NCBI RefSeq assembly: GCF_046630315.1
Contig: NZ_LQBD01000013.1
Span: 124,001 to 188,000, forward strand
DNA: 64,000 nt
DNA from: Brucella anthropi_A
Lineage (GTDB): Bacteria > Pseudomonadota > Alphaproteobacteria > Rhizobiales > Rhizobiaceae
Direction of reading: 5' to 3'
This document shows positions 41,930 to 50,178 of this stretch, in pieces. The notes beneath the pieces are model-generated. The model ran no database searches. It saw only the letters and a program-made list of their open reading frames with translations, and was not told the origin of the DNA. Position 1 is the first letter of the stretch, and every line of letters starts with the position of its first letter. Position numbers and translations under genes: made by a program.

Positions 41930-42823
41930 CTATTGCCCCGCAGGAGCGCCATAGAGTTTTGCCGAAAGTTCACGAATGGCAGCGCCGGTCCGCGGACCAA
42001 AACCAAGGAGATAAGCCCCGTCCATCGAAACGACATTCTTGTCGCGCCCCGCCGGGGTTGCGGCGATAAGCGGGTTCTTCAGCAGCGTTTCCGGCGTCAT
42101 TGCGTCCGCCCCCATATCCATCATCAGGATCAGGTCGGGCGCGGCCTTCTCGACAGCCTCGTCGGTAAGCTGCTTATATCCTTGATATTCGGTGATGGCG
42201 TTCACACCGCCGGCGAGAACGATCATGCCATTGGCCGCCGTGCCCGTACCGGACGCCATCATGCGCCCGCCTGGGGCCGACAGAACGAAAAGCACACGTT
42301 TGCGCGGATTGTGGCCGGATGCGGCCTTTCCGGCTGCTTCGATATCGCGCGAGACATCGGCCGCAAGCGTCCTGGCCTTGTCTTCAAGGCCAAGCGCCTT
42401 GCCCACGATCTCGATTTTCCGGCCGACGCTTTCGCCGGTGAAAGTCTCCGGTACGACGACCATCGGCACAGACGCCTTTTTCAAGACATCGAGCGTATCC
42501 GGCGGGCCGCTGCCTTCGAGAAGCAGAATGCCGGACGGATTGACCGAGAGCACGCCTTCGGGGGCAAGCTGGCGCATATATCCGATATCGGGAAGCCTCT
42601 TCACCGCATCGGGATAGGTGCTGGTCTGGTCACGCGCCGCGAGCATCTCTTGCGCACCAAGCGCATAGACGATTTCCGTCAGCGAGCCGCCGACGGAAAC
42701 GATGCGCGACGTGTCGGCAAAATGGTCAACCGTTTCGGCGCGCAAAGCACTGCCAGCCGACAGCAGAAATGCAAGGGCCATGAGCGTAGCGTCACGCCTG
42801 ATGCGCGGGAAAGGGAACGACAT
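41930..42823 (-). CDS. hmuT: periplasmic heme-binding protein HmuT/BhuT
   Basis: 297-residue binding protein of the BtuF/HmuT fold. The signal region ends near LRA. Then RIVSVGGSLTEIVYALG (about 40-56), TSTYPDAVKRLPDIGYMRQL with the tyrosine typical of heme ligation, and GGVNAITEYQGYKQL follow. It carries heme from the outer-membrane receptor to HmuUV. It lies 10 bases after hmuS and 52 before hmuU in the operon. Confidence 0.92.
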   Translation of the reverse strand: MSFPFPRIRRDATLMALAFLLSAGSALRAETVDHFADTSRIVSVGGSLTEIVYALGAQEMLAARDQTSTYPDAVKRLPDIGYMRQLAPEGVLSVNPSGILLLEGSGPPDTLDVLKKASVPMVVVPETFTGESVGRKIEIVGKALGLEDKARTLAADVSRDIEAAGKAASGHNPRKRVLFVLSAPGGRMMASGTGTAANGMIVLAGGVNAITEYQGYKQLTDEAVEKAAPDLILMMDMGADAMTPETLLKNPLIAATPAGRDKNVVSMDGAYLLGFGPRTGAAIRELSAKLYGAPAGQ

Positions 42824-42833
42824 CGCCGCCCCC

Positions 42834-43910
42834 CTATGCCGCAGACGATTGCGGCAGGCGCGGAAGATTTTCCGCGATCATGCGCCAATCGGCCAGTTCT
42901 GCCTCGCCTTCATGACGCTCACCGAAGAACTGGACAATCAGTTCGCCATTGGCGTCATAGGCTTCCAGCGATGTCACATGGCCGTCCTTGGTCGGCTTGC
43001 GCACAACCCAGACATCGGCAATGCGGTCGATGCGCAGATGCATATGGAATGTCGGGTCCAATACATTCAGCCAGGGCCCCATCATCTTGATCTCGTGGAT
43101 CGGGCCCGTATGAATCTGGATGCAGCCGCGGCTGCCGACAAAGCACATGATCGGCAGCTTTTCCTGCACGGCATGGTTCATCATGGCCTCGACCGACGAC
43201 GTATCGACACGCCATGCGAAATCATGCCCGGCAAGATGCACCGCCTGATGGCGATCCACGCCGAAATCCTTGAGCAGACCGACAAACTGATGCACATCGG
43301 TTAAAGCGCTCCAACGTTCGCGGAAGGCATCGATATCGAGAAGCGACACATCGGCCTTCGGTCCCCTTGGCGCAAGCGCACTGGTTTTTATGGCTTGCGA
43401 CTGGTCGTCCAACAGCAGGTCGGCGACAAGCGCCTCATAGGCTTCAACATTGGAAGCCGGACGCAGATGAACCTTGAAGACCGCCTCGCCCGTGGCATCA
43501 AAGAATTGCAGGCTGCGGCGCGTTGCTTCGCCATCCTGCTTGGCCACCGCAAAACCATGGACCCAATGCTTGGGAAAAATGCGCAGATCGATCTCCTTGC
43601 CGAGCGCCAGTGAAGCATGCGGCCCCCAGATCGTCTTCTCGAATGGCCCGATCTTTTCATGGACCACGCTTTCATTGCGCGTCAGGGCCATGATCTCGCC
43701 GACAGCCCCAATGCGGTTCAGAAGCGTTTCGACATCGGCGCGGATACGCCGCGCCGACATTGCCGCCGTTGCATCCTGCCCGCAATGCGCCGCCACGAAA
43801 TCGGCTTCCGATAGACCGAGGCTTTGCGCAAAATCACGTTCGCGCATTTTCGGATTATCTGCCCGTGCCTTGAGAATCTGCTCTGGGGAGGGTCTGGATT
43901 GGGTAGTCAT
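42834..43910 (-). CDS. hmuS: heme-handling protein HmuS (HemS/ChuS family)
   Basis: 358-residue cytoplasmic heme-binding protein with two repeats of the HemS fold. Seen: NPKMRERDFAQSLGLSEADF near 18, MALTRNESVVHEKIG near 72, FPKHWVHGFAV near 105 and the family phrase CFVGSRGCIQIHTGPIHEIK near 272. It accepts heme after import and passes it on or degrades it. The start at 43910 begins the conserved sequence and follows hmuP by 11 bases. Confidence 0.92.
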   Translation of the reverse strand: MTTQSRPSPEQILKARADNPKMRERDFAQSLGLSEADFVAAHCGQDATAAMSARRIRADVETLLNRIGAVGEIMALTRNESVVHEKIGPFEKTIWGPHASLALGKEIDLRIFPKHWVHGFAVAKQDGEATRRSLQFFDATGEAVFKVHLRPASNVEAYEALVADLLLDDQSQAIKTSALAPRGPKADVSLLDIDAFRERWSALTDVHQFVGLLKDFGVDRHQAVHLAGHDFAWRVDTSSVEAMMNHAVQEKLPIMCFVGSRGCIQIHTGPIHEIKMMGPWLNVLDPTFHMHLRIDRIADVWVVRKPTKDGHVTSLEAYDANGELIVQFFGERHEGEAELADWRMIAENLPRLPQSSAA

Positions 43911-43921
43911 ATGCTGGTTGC

Positions 43922-44206
43922 CTACTTGTTCAGGATGAGCTTGCCTTGGCGGGTGATCTTGAGGCGATAGAGCGAGCCTCCGTGCTCTATGCCCACCTCC
44001 CGGCAACCGTCGAAGAGCTCGCGGCTGCCATAGGTTTTCAATTGCGGCTGAAGCGCGCTCTGGCCGAGGCGCGGTTTTATCTGAACCGGCGCGGTCCCGG
44101 CTGCATCGCGGCCGAGCTGGCTTTCAGGAATGCGATTTGCGGTTCGCTCGCAGACGGGGCCGCGGGGTAAGCGCACCTGCATGTCGATATGGATTCGCCT
44201 GTTCAT
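43922..44206 (-). CDS. hmuP: HemP/HmuP family small regulator
   Basis: 94 residues. The conserved C-terminal HemP domain reads SRELFDGCREVGIEHGGSLY and then RLKITRQGKLILNK. HmuP in Bradyrhizobium and Sinorhizobium is needed for expression of the heme receptor gene. GAGGCGAG precedes the ATG at 44206. The N-terminal half is variable. First gene of the heme-uptake operon, facing the receptor gene across a 270-base divergent promoter. Confidence 0.88.
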   Translation of the reverse strand: MNRRIHIDMQVRLPRGPVCERTANRIPESQLGRDAAGTAPVQIKPRLGQSALQPQLKTYGSRELFDGCREVGIEHGGSLYRLKITRQGKLILNK

Positions 44207-44259
44207 TGTCTCGCCTCAACATCGGCTTTTGCCACGGGATATTCGCCAATTTGTTTTGT

Positions 44260-44274
44260 TGACAACATGAGTCA
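44260..44274. promoter_or_regulatory. RirA IRO box between hmuP and the heme receptor
   Basis: TGACAACATGAGTCA matches TGA-N9-TCA exactly. It lies 54 bases before hmuP and about 200 before the receptor gene, where RirA could repress both when iron is plentiful. Confidence 0.6.
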
Positions 44275-44475
44275 TGTTTACTAATCACTGCATTACTGGA
44301 ATAAACGAGTCAAGTTTAAATCTCGCTTTTCCGCGCAAGCCAGGGAGACGTTTTCTTTCCAGCCAGCACGCGGCCTTCTTCCGGAAGAAGCAGGCATAAA
44401 CAATTGAAATTTTTGGTTTCTCGTCACCCCTTCGGGCTGGCGAGGCGCGTCTGGATCACAAGGGAAACATTGGAA

Positions 44476-46485
44476 ATGCGGGCGACTGGTGGGGTTCACA
44501 CACATTCATTTCTGGCAGGCACGGGGCTTGCTGTCATTCTAGTGGCGATGACGTCACAATCCTTTGCGCAGGAACAGAAAGCCTCTGAAGAGGCCTCTGG
44601 CGTCGCGCTGAAGACAATCACCATTCGCCGCGCAAATGACGCGCAGGCGCCGACCTCCGTTGCGGCGCCGGTCAACAGGATCGACCGTGAAGCGATCGAT
44701 CGCTTTGGCGGTGCGAAACTGGACGATGTGCTGCGCGGCACCGCCGGCGTGTTCACCCTTCAGAGCGCGTCCAATCCGGGTGTCGCCGTCAATATTCGCG
44801 GCTTCGAGGGTTCAGGCCGCGTCAATATGATGATCGACGGTGTGCCCCAGAACTACCGCAACACAGCACATGATGCGCAGGGCTATGCTTATATCGACCC
44901 GAACCTGCTGTCCGAAATAGACGTGACGCGCGGCGCGGTCACGACCGAAGGCGGCACCGCCCTTGCAGGCAGCGTCAATTTCCGCACACTCGGCGTCGAT
45001 GATGTCATTCTGGACGGCAAGGACAAGGGCGTTCTCGGCCGCGCTTCCTGGGGCAGTAATGGCACCGGATTCTCGGAAATGCTGGCGGGGGCTGCACGCG
45101 TCAATTCCATCGGGCTTGTCGCGGCCATCAGCCGCCACGATGCCGACGATTACAAGAACGGCGACGGCGTGACCGTGCAGAAGTCCGGCGAGGAACTGAC
45201 GTCCGGCCTGTTCAAGGCCGAATTCGGCCTCGGTGAAGACCAGAAGCTGACGCTGGGCGGCGTGCTCTACAACAACCATTACGGCACATATGCTGAAGGT
45301 CGTCGCCCCGGAACCTATACGATCTACGATATGTTCCTGCAAAACCGCACCTTCTTCGCCCAGTATAATTACAGTCCGTCCGACAACAATCTCATCGACC
45401 TTGACGTCAACCTCTATCACAACAGCACGTTGCAGAACTGGGTGGGCGGCAATGGCAGCTATGTCGGGCGTCAGATTGCAACCGACACCACCGGCATGAC
45501 CGCCTCGAACACGTCACGCTTCACCTTTGGCGATGTGGCGCTGGCGTGGAAGAACGGCTTTGAAATCAATCGCGATCATGCTGGCGGCAACATTACCGGT
45601 GTCAATCCGACCGACGCCACCTCCAACCGGGGAGCGGTTTTCTCGGAAGCAACCTGGAATTATCAAGCCTTGCAGGTCGTCACCGGCCTGCGCTACGATT
45701 ATTTCAGGCTTGAAAGCAAAGACAGCGCGATTTCGAACAGCGATGGCGAATTCAGCCCCAAGGTCACTGTTGCCTATAATGTGACCGACTGGCTGCAGCC
45801 TTATATCACCTATGCGCATTCCATGCGCTCGCCGACCTTGCAGGAAACCTTCCTTGGCGGCGTGGCCCATGCCGGTATGGCCGGTTTCCACGGCAATCCG
45901 GACTTGCGCCCTGAAAAGCAGCGCGGCTGGGAATTCGGCGTCAATATCGCGCGCGACGGCATCCTTACCGCCGAAGACGGTCTGCGCATCAAGGCCAATT
46001 ACTACATGATGCGTGTCGAGGACTATATCACGGCCTCCAGCACCAACAGCCAGTTCATCAATGTGGATGGCACATCCGATGTGAAAGGCTTCGAACTCGA
46101 CGCCCGTTACGATGCGGGCTTCGCCTTCGGTGGCATCGCCTATACGCACTCCACCTCCAAACTGCCGCCGCAGACAGCGGGGCTTGGGGCAAACCAGTAT
46201 CTGCCGGAAGATGTCGTAACGGTTACAGCCGGTGCACGCTTCTTCGAACGCAAGCTTGAGAGCGGTCTGCGGGTTCAGCATGTTTCGAGCGGCAGGAGCA
46301 TCACCGGAAACAGCACCGATCCCTACACGCTGGTCGACGTCTTCGCGAAGTACAAATTCACCGACACGGTCGACCTTTCGCTGCAGGTGCTCAATATTGC
46401 CGATAAGCAGTATACTCCTGCTCTCAGCACCTATGGTTCCGGTCGCGGACGCACATTCCTCGTCTCGACGCAGTTCCAGTTCTGA
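44476..46485 (+). CDS. bhuA: TonB-dependent heme receptor, BhuA/HmuR type
   Basis: 669-residue outer-membrane receptor. The signal (FLAGTGLAVILVAMTSQSFA) is followed by a TonB box-like VALKTITIRR and a plug (about 60-180: GVAVNIRGFEGSGRVNMMID). The barrel carries the heme-receptor signature in slightly changed form: YAHSMRSPTLQE for the FRAP box and HGNPDLRPEKQRGWEFG for the NPNL box, with histidines between. It ends VSTQFQF. The ATG at 44476 begins the signal; an in-frame TTG at 44404 is less likely. It is divergent from hmuPSTUV. BhuA is the known Brucella heme receptor; whether this is its orthologue is inferred. Confidence 0.88.
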   Translation: MRATGGVHTHSFLAGTGLAVILVAMTSQSFAQEQKASEEASGVALKTITIRRANDAQAPTSVAAPVNRIDREAIDRFGGAKLDDVLRGTAGVFTLQSASNPGVAVNIRGFEGSGRVNMMIDGVPQNYRNTAHDAQGYAYIDPNLLSEIDVTRGAVTTEGGTALAGSVNFRTLGVDDVILDGKDKGVLGRASWGSNGTGFSEMLAGAARVNSIGLVAAISRHDADDYKNGDGVTVQKSGEELTSGLFKAEFGLGEDQKLTLGGVLYNNHYGTYAEGRRPGTYTIYDMFLQNRTFFAQYNYSPSDNNLIDLDVNLYHNSTLQNWVGGNGSYVGRQIATDTTGMTASNTSRFTFGDVALAWKNGFEINRDHAGGNITGVNPTDATSNRGAVFSEATWNYQALQVVTGLRYDYFRLESKDSAISNSDGEFSPKVTVAYNVTDWLQPYITYAHSMRSPTLQETFLGGVAHAGMAGFHGNPDLRPEKQRGWEFGVNIARDGILTAEDGLRIKANYYMMRVEDYITASSTNSQFINVDGTSDVKGFELDARYDAGFAFGGIAYTHSTSKLPPQTAGLGANQYLPEDVVTVTAGARFFERKLESGLRVQHVSSGRSITGNSTDPYTLVDVFAKYKFTDTVDLSLQVLNIADKQYTPALSTYGSGRGRTFLVSTQFQF

Positions 46486-46490
46486 AATTT

Positions 46491-46512
46491 CGGGAGGCGT
46501 TCTCGCCTCCCG
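46491..46512 (+). terminator. hairpin after the heme receptor gene
   Basis: CGGGAGGCG pairs with CGCCTCCCG around TTCT, 5 bases after the stop codon. No T-run follows. Confidence 0.55.
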
Positions 46513-46670
46513 CACAATCGTCACATCCGCGAGGGCCGGCCAACCTGACCGCGGTGGCCTTCTGATCCTGGGATGTGACGCGGCGGGTGCGGATCCTACC
46601 TCTGCACCCGCCGGAAATTGCATAACTGTATAAAGTAGCCAATCCCAAACCGGATGGAAAAGGATCAGCA

Positions 46671-46985
46671 ATGTTCATAGCCATGAATCGCTTCAAGGTT
46701 CGCGTCGGCAGCGAGGCCGACTTCGAGACTGTCTGGAAAAACCGCGACTCGAAACTGTCCGAACTTCCCGGTTTCGAGAGCTTTCACCTTCTGCGCGGCG
46801 CAACCAATGAAGAAGAAGGCTACACGCTCTACGCCTCGCATACGGTGTGGCGCAATCGCGACGACTTCGTCGCCTGGACTAGGTCCGAGCAGTTCCGCGA
46901 TGCGCATCGCAATGCCGGAGACAACAAGCCGCTCTATATGGGCCCGCCGCAGTTTGAAGGTTTCAGCGCCGTTCTCGGTTCCTGA
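46671..46985 (+). CDS. bhuQ: heme-degrading monooxygenase, BhuQ/HmuQ (IsdG-like)
   Basis: 104-residue dimeric alpha-beta barrel of the antibiotic biosynthesis monooxygenase fold. MFIAMNRFKVRVGSEADFE, WKNRDSKLSELPGF, HLLRG and YASHTVWRNRDDFVAW are typical of HmuQ/BhuQ proteins, which open heme and release iron in Bradyrhizobium and Brucella. The IsdG-type Asn, Trp and His of the active site are present as N6, W in DDFVAW and the YASHT histidine. AAGGATCAGC precedes the ATG. It lies downstream of the heme receptor and upstream of iron storage. Confidence 0.87.
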   Translation: MFIAMNRFKVRVGSEADFETVWKNRDSKLSELPGFESFHLLRGATNEEEGYTLYASHTVWRNRDDFVAWTRSEQFRDAHRNAGDNKPLYMGPPQFEGFSAVLGS

Positions 46986-47033
46986 CCGACGAAGGACCGC
47001 CTATCCACAAGGTGCGTCAAAATAGCGCATAAT

Positions 47034-47066
47034 GTCATGGCGGCATTCAAATGACGCCGCCATGAC
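47034..47066 (+). terminator. hairpin after bhuQ
   Basis: GTCATGGCGGC pairs perfectly with GCCGCCATGAC around an 11-base loop, about 50 bases after the stop codon of bhuQ. Confidence 0.55.
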
Positions 47067-47113
47067 GGTCGTAAATTGCCGAATGTCGTTTAAAGATGGG
47101 CAGTTAACTCATA

Positions 47114-47130
47114 TTTAGAACAATTCCAAA
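47114..47130. promoter_or_regulatory. ICE motif (Irr box) 1 upstream of bfd-bfr
   Basis: TTTAGAACAATTCCAAA matches TTTRGAAYNRTTCYAAA at all 17 positions. Irr represses bacterioferritin genes in rhizobia when iron is scarce. The bfd start is about 310 bases away. Confidence 0.7.
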
Positions 47131-47139
47131 CCATTGATT

Positions 47140-47156
47140 TTTAGAACGTTTCAAAA
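47140..47156. promoter_or_regulatory. ICE motif (Irr box) 2 upstream of bfd-bfr
   Basis: TTTAGAACGTTTCAAAA matches the ICE consensus at 15 of 17 positions and begins 26 bases after the start of box 1. A tandem arrangement suggests cooperative binding. From 47157 to 47439 I see no convincing gene; it may be a long untranslated leader. Confidence 0.55.
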
Positions 47157-47439
47157 ACATACAAATTGACAGGCGGGAGCTTCACCGGCCATAACCTGAC
47201 TTAATTTGGTGGGTTTTAAAAGTCCCACGCAAGTACTGCCTTTGATGTTCGGGCCTTTAACCCTTGCAATTGGAGGAACCCTTGATCGGTTCAGTTCGGC
47301 CTTGCGCCAAAAATGAAATAAAGCTGCATGTTTTTTCAAGCAGCCGTACAGTTGAAGTACACAGTGAGCCGGTAAAGTCTCTCCACCCGATGCCATTCGC
47401 GTCTGATTGCTGCCTTTCCGACATGGGAGATATTTTCTC

Positions 47440-47751
47440 ATGTTAGTATGCAGCTGCAACGTTATTACCGATAAAGATATTGAAGCGGTTGTGATCGAGC
47501 TTCTCGATCAGGATTGCTGGCAACTTATTGTACCCGGCACCGTCTATAATGCCATGTCCAAGCGCGGCCGTTGCTGTGGCTGCTTCCCAAACGTCGTGGA
47601 AACGATCATAAGGGTGACTGAAGAGTATCATCTTCGTCATAACCAAATGGACGAAAACGTGGTCCAGTTCATGGATCGTGTACGTTCTCTACGCGACAAA
47701 TTCGGGAGTTCATGGAATGAAAGGCGAACCAAAGGTCATCGAGCGGCTTAA
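47440..47751 (+). CDS. bfd: bacterioferritin-associated ferredoxin Bfd
   Basis: 103 residues, longer than the 64 of E. coli Bfd. Four cysteines fit the 2Fe-2S site: C4 and C6 (LVCSCN) and C45/C48 (GRCCGCFP). Bfd reduces the ferric core of bacterioferritin to release iron. GGGAGA lies 10 bases before the ATG at 47440. The C-terminal extension after about residue 70 has no known role. Its last 35 bases overlap the start of bfr in another frame, which couples the two. Confidence 0.88.
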   Translation: MLVCSCNVITDKDIEAVVIELLDQDCWQLIVPGTVYNAMSKRGRCCGCFPNVVETIIRVTEEYHLRHNQMDENVVQFMDRVRSLRDKFGSSWNERRTKGHRAA

Positions 47752-48202
47752 CGAGGCACTTTTCCTCGAGCTTGGCTCTGTAAACCAGTACTGGCTTCAC
47801 TACCGCCTCCTCAACGATTGGGGCTTCACGCGTCTTGCCAAGAAGGAACGTGAGGAATCCATCGAAGAAATGCAGCATGCCGACAAGCTGATTGACCGCA
47901 TTATCTTCCTTGAGGGGCACCCGAACCTGCAGACCGTAGCGCCGCTGCGCATCGGCCAGAACGTCAAGGAAGTCCTCGAAGCCGATCTGGCCGGTGAATA
48001 TGACGCACGCGCTTCCTACAAGAAGTCCCGCGAAATCTGCGACGAACTGGGCGACTATGTTTCCAAGCAGCTTTTTGACGAGCTTCTGGCCGATGAGGAA
48101 GGCCATATCGACTTCCTCGAAACCCAGCTCGACCTTCTCGCCAAGATTGGCGAAGAGCGTTACGGCCAGCTCAATGCGGCTCCGGCCGACCAGGCAGAAT
48201 AA
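47717..48202 (+). CDS. bfr: bacterioferritin
   Basis: 161-residue subunit of the 24-mer iron-storage shell. MKGEPKVIERLNEALFLELG holds the ferroxidase Glu18. EEMQHADKLIDRIIFLEG gives Glu51, the heme ligand Met52 and His54, and the later DEEGHIDFLE gives Glu127 and His130. GGGAG precedes the ATG at 47717 by 8 bases and lies inside bfd. It stores iron when Irr repression is relieved. A strong terminator follows. Confidence 0.96.
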   Translation: MKGEPKVIERLNEALFLELGSVNQYWLHYRLLNDWGFTRLAKKEREESIEEMQHADKLIDRIIFLEGHPNLQTVAPLRIGQNVKEVLEADLAGEYDARASYKKSREICDELGDYVSKQLFDELLADEEGHIDFLETQLDLLAKIGEERYGQLNAAPADQAE

Positions 48203-48225
48203 GTCAATTCCTGCCTTGCAATGCG

Positions 48226-48255
48226 AAGCCGGAGCCTTGCGCTCCGGCTTTTTTT
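48226..48255 (+). terminator. rho-independent terminator of bfd-bfr
   Basis: AAGCCGGAGC pairs perfectly with GCTCCGGCTT around a 5-base loop, followed by five more Ts. Confidence 0.92.
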
Positions 48256-48330
48256 GTCATCTCAACTTTACCGTTGCCCCCTTATCGTGATATTGCGCGC
48301 GCAATTTCCGATATATGCAAGGTTCTTCCA

Positions 48331-49644
48331 ATGAGCGCACCGCGCGTCAGTTTCGTTTCTCTTGGCTGCCCGAAGGCGCTTGTCGATTCCGAACGCATCA
48401 TCACCAGTCTTCGCTCCGAGGGCTATGAAATCTCCCGCAAGCATGACGGCGCGGACCTCGTGATCGTCAATACCTGCGGCTTTCTCGATTCCGCGCGTGA
48501 CGAGTCGCTTGAGGCCATCGGCCTTGCGCTCAACGAAAACGGCAAGGTGATCGTCACCGGCTGTCTCGGCGCGGAACCGGACGTCATCCGCGAACGGCAT
48601 CCCAATGTGCTCGCCATCACCGGCCCGCAGGCCTATGAAAGCGTGATGAACGCGGTGCATGAGGCCGCGCCGCCCGCCCACGATCCGTTTGTCGATCTGG
48701 TGCCGCCGCAGGGTGTGAAGCTGACCCCGCGCCATTATGCCTATCTGAAGATTTCCGAAGGCTGCTCGAACCGCTGCTCCTTCTGCATCATTCCGGCGCT
48801 GCGCGGCGATCTCGTCTCGCGCCCGATCGACCAGGTGCTGCGCGAAGCCGAAAAGCTGGTCAAGGCGGGCGTGAAGGAAATCCTCGTCATCTCGCAGGAT
48901 ACGAGCGCCTATGGCCTTGATATCAAATATCAGGAGGCCATGTGGCAGGACCGCACGGTTCGCACCAAATTCCTCGACCTGTCGCGTGAACTGGGCGAGA
49001 TGGGCGTCTGGGTGCGCATGCACTATGTCTATCCCTACCCGCATGTCGATGAAGTCATTCCGCTGATGGCGGAAGGCAAGATCCTGCCTTATCTCGACAT
49101 TCCCTTCCAGCACGCCTCGCCGGCGGTCCTGAAAAACATGCGCCGTCCCGCGCATCAGGAAAAGACTTCGCGCCGCATTCAGGCCTGGCGCGAAACCTGT
49201 CCGGATCTGGCCGTGCGCTCCACTTTCATCGTCGGCTATCCGGGTGAAACGGAAGAAGACTTCCAGATGCTTCTCGACTGGCTCGACGAAGCCAAGATCG
49301 AACGCGCGGGCTGCTTCAAATATGAGCCGGTCAAGGGCGCGAAGGCCAATGATCTCGGCCTTGAGCAGGTGCCGGAAGAGGTGAAGGAAGCCCGCTGGCA
49401 TCGTTTCATGGCCAAGCAGCAGCAGATTTCGACCAATCTTCTCAAGAAGAAGGTCGGCAAGCGCCTGCCGGTCATCATCGATGAAGCAAACGGCACCATT
49501 GGCAAGGGCCGCACGCGCTACGACGCGCCGGAAATCGATGGCAGCGTGCACATCCAGTCGCGCCGCCCGCTGCGTGTCGGCGACATCGTGACGGTGAAAA
49601 TCGAGGCAAGCGACGCCTACGATCTGCATGGCATCGCGGTCTGA
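48331..49644 (+). CDS. rimO: ribosomal protein S12 methylthiotransferase RimO
   Basis: 437-residue radical-SAM enzyme that methylthiolates an aspartate of ribosomal protein S12. The N-terminal UPF0004 domain has the first cluster cysteines in SLGCPKALVDSE, VNTCGFLDSA and VTGCLGAEPD. The radical-SAM CxxxCxxC reads SEGCSNRCSFCIIP near 150, followed by IPALRGDLVSRP. A TRAM domain ends the protein. The start at 48331 has AAGG 8 bases upstream and begins the conserved fold. Its stop overlaps the next gene's ATG. Confidence 0.96.
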   Translation: MSAPRVSFVSLGCPKALVDSERIITSLRSEGYEISRKHDGADLVIVNTCGFLDSARDESLEAIGLALNENGKVIVTGCLGAEPDVIRERHPNVLAITGPQAYESVMNAVHEAAPPAHDPFVDLVPPQGVKLTPRHYAYLKISEGCSNRCSFCIIPALRGDLVSRPIDQVLREAEKLVKAGVKEILVISQDTSAYGLDIKYQEAMWQDRTVRTKFLDLSRELGEMGVWVRMHYVYPYPHVDEVIPLMAEGKILPYLDIPFQHASPAVLKNMRRPAHQEKTSRRIQAWRETCPDLAVRSTFIVGYPGETEEDFQMLLDWLDEAKIERAGCFKYEPVKGAKANDLGLEQVPEEVKEARWHRFMAKQQQISTNLLKKKVGKRLPVIIDEANGTIGKGRTRYDAPEIDGSVHIQSRRPLRVGDIVTVKIEASDAYDLHGIAV

Positions 49645-50111
49645 TGGCAGCGCAAGCTGCCATAACGATCAGACAAGCCGTCTCAGCCGATGTGGCGGCA
49701 ATTGTCGCCATGCTGGCCGATGACGCTCTCGGCGCAAGGCGCGAAGATGCGAGCCACCCCTTGAGGGATGAATATCGCAGCGCCTTCGCGGCAATCAATG
49801 CCGATCCCAATCAGCTTCTTGCCGTCGTTGAACAGGATGGCGGGATTATCGGCTGCATGCAGATAAGCTTCATACCCGGCCTGTCGCGGATGGGCATGTG
49901 GCGCGGGCAGATCGAAAGCGTGCGCATTGCAAGCCATGTTCGCGGCGGCGGCATTGGCCGCCAGATGATCGAATGGGCGATTGAAAAATGCCGTGACCGC
50001 GGCTGCGGTCTGGTGCAGCTCACCACCGACAAATCACGCACCGATGCGCTGCGTTTCTATCGCTCGCTCGGCTTCACCGACAGCCATGAGGGACTTAAGC
50101 TATCGCTTTAA
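49644..50111 (+). CDS. GNAT family N-acetyltransferase
   Basis: 155 residues. ITIRQAVSADVAAIVAML opens the fold. The acetyl-CoA loop is RIASHVRGGGIGRQMIEWAI near 92-111, and LQLTTDKSRTDALRFYRSLGF-type sequence closes it. The substrate is unknown. The ATG overlaps the rimO TGA (TGATG), so it is co-translated with rimO; a role linked to ribosome modification is possible but not shown. Confidence 0.88.
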   Translation: MAAQAAITIRQAVSADVAAIVAMLADDALGARREDASHPLRDEYRSAFAAINADPNQLLAVVEQDGGIIGCMQISFIPGLSRMGMWRGQIESVRIASHVRGGGIGRQMIEWAIEKCRDRGCGLVQLTTDKSRTDALRFYRSLGFTDSHEGLKLSL

Positions 50112-50142
50112 CAGACAGCTTCAATCCCCGGCAATAAAACAG

Positions 50143-50169
50143 GAAGGGCGCTTTGGGCGCCCTTCTCTT
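50143..50169. terminator. bidirectional terminator between convergent genes
   Basis: GAAGGGCGC pairs with GCGCCCTTC around TTTGG, followed by TCTTTT on the plus strand and TTTTATT nearby on the minus strand. It separates the GNAT gene from the BMP-type importer. Confidence 0.8.
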
Positions 50170-50178
50170 TTGCCGATT

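Noticed and set aside
47151..47459. 102-codon minus-strand and 60-codon plus-strand frames upstream of bfd
   Set aside because: Neither has a good ribosome site or recognisable sequence; the region is better read as promoter and leader with ICE motifs.
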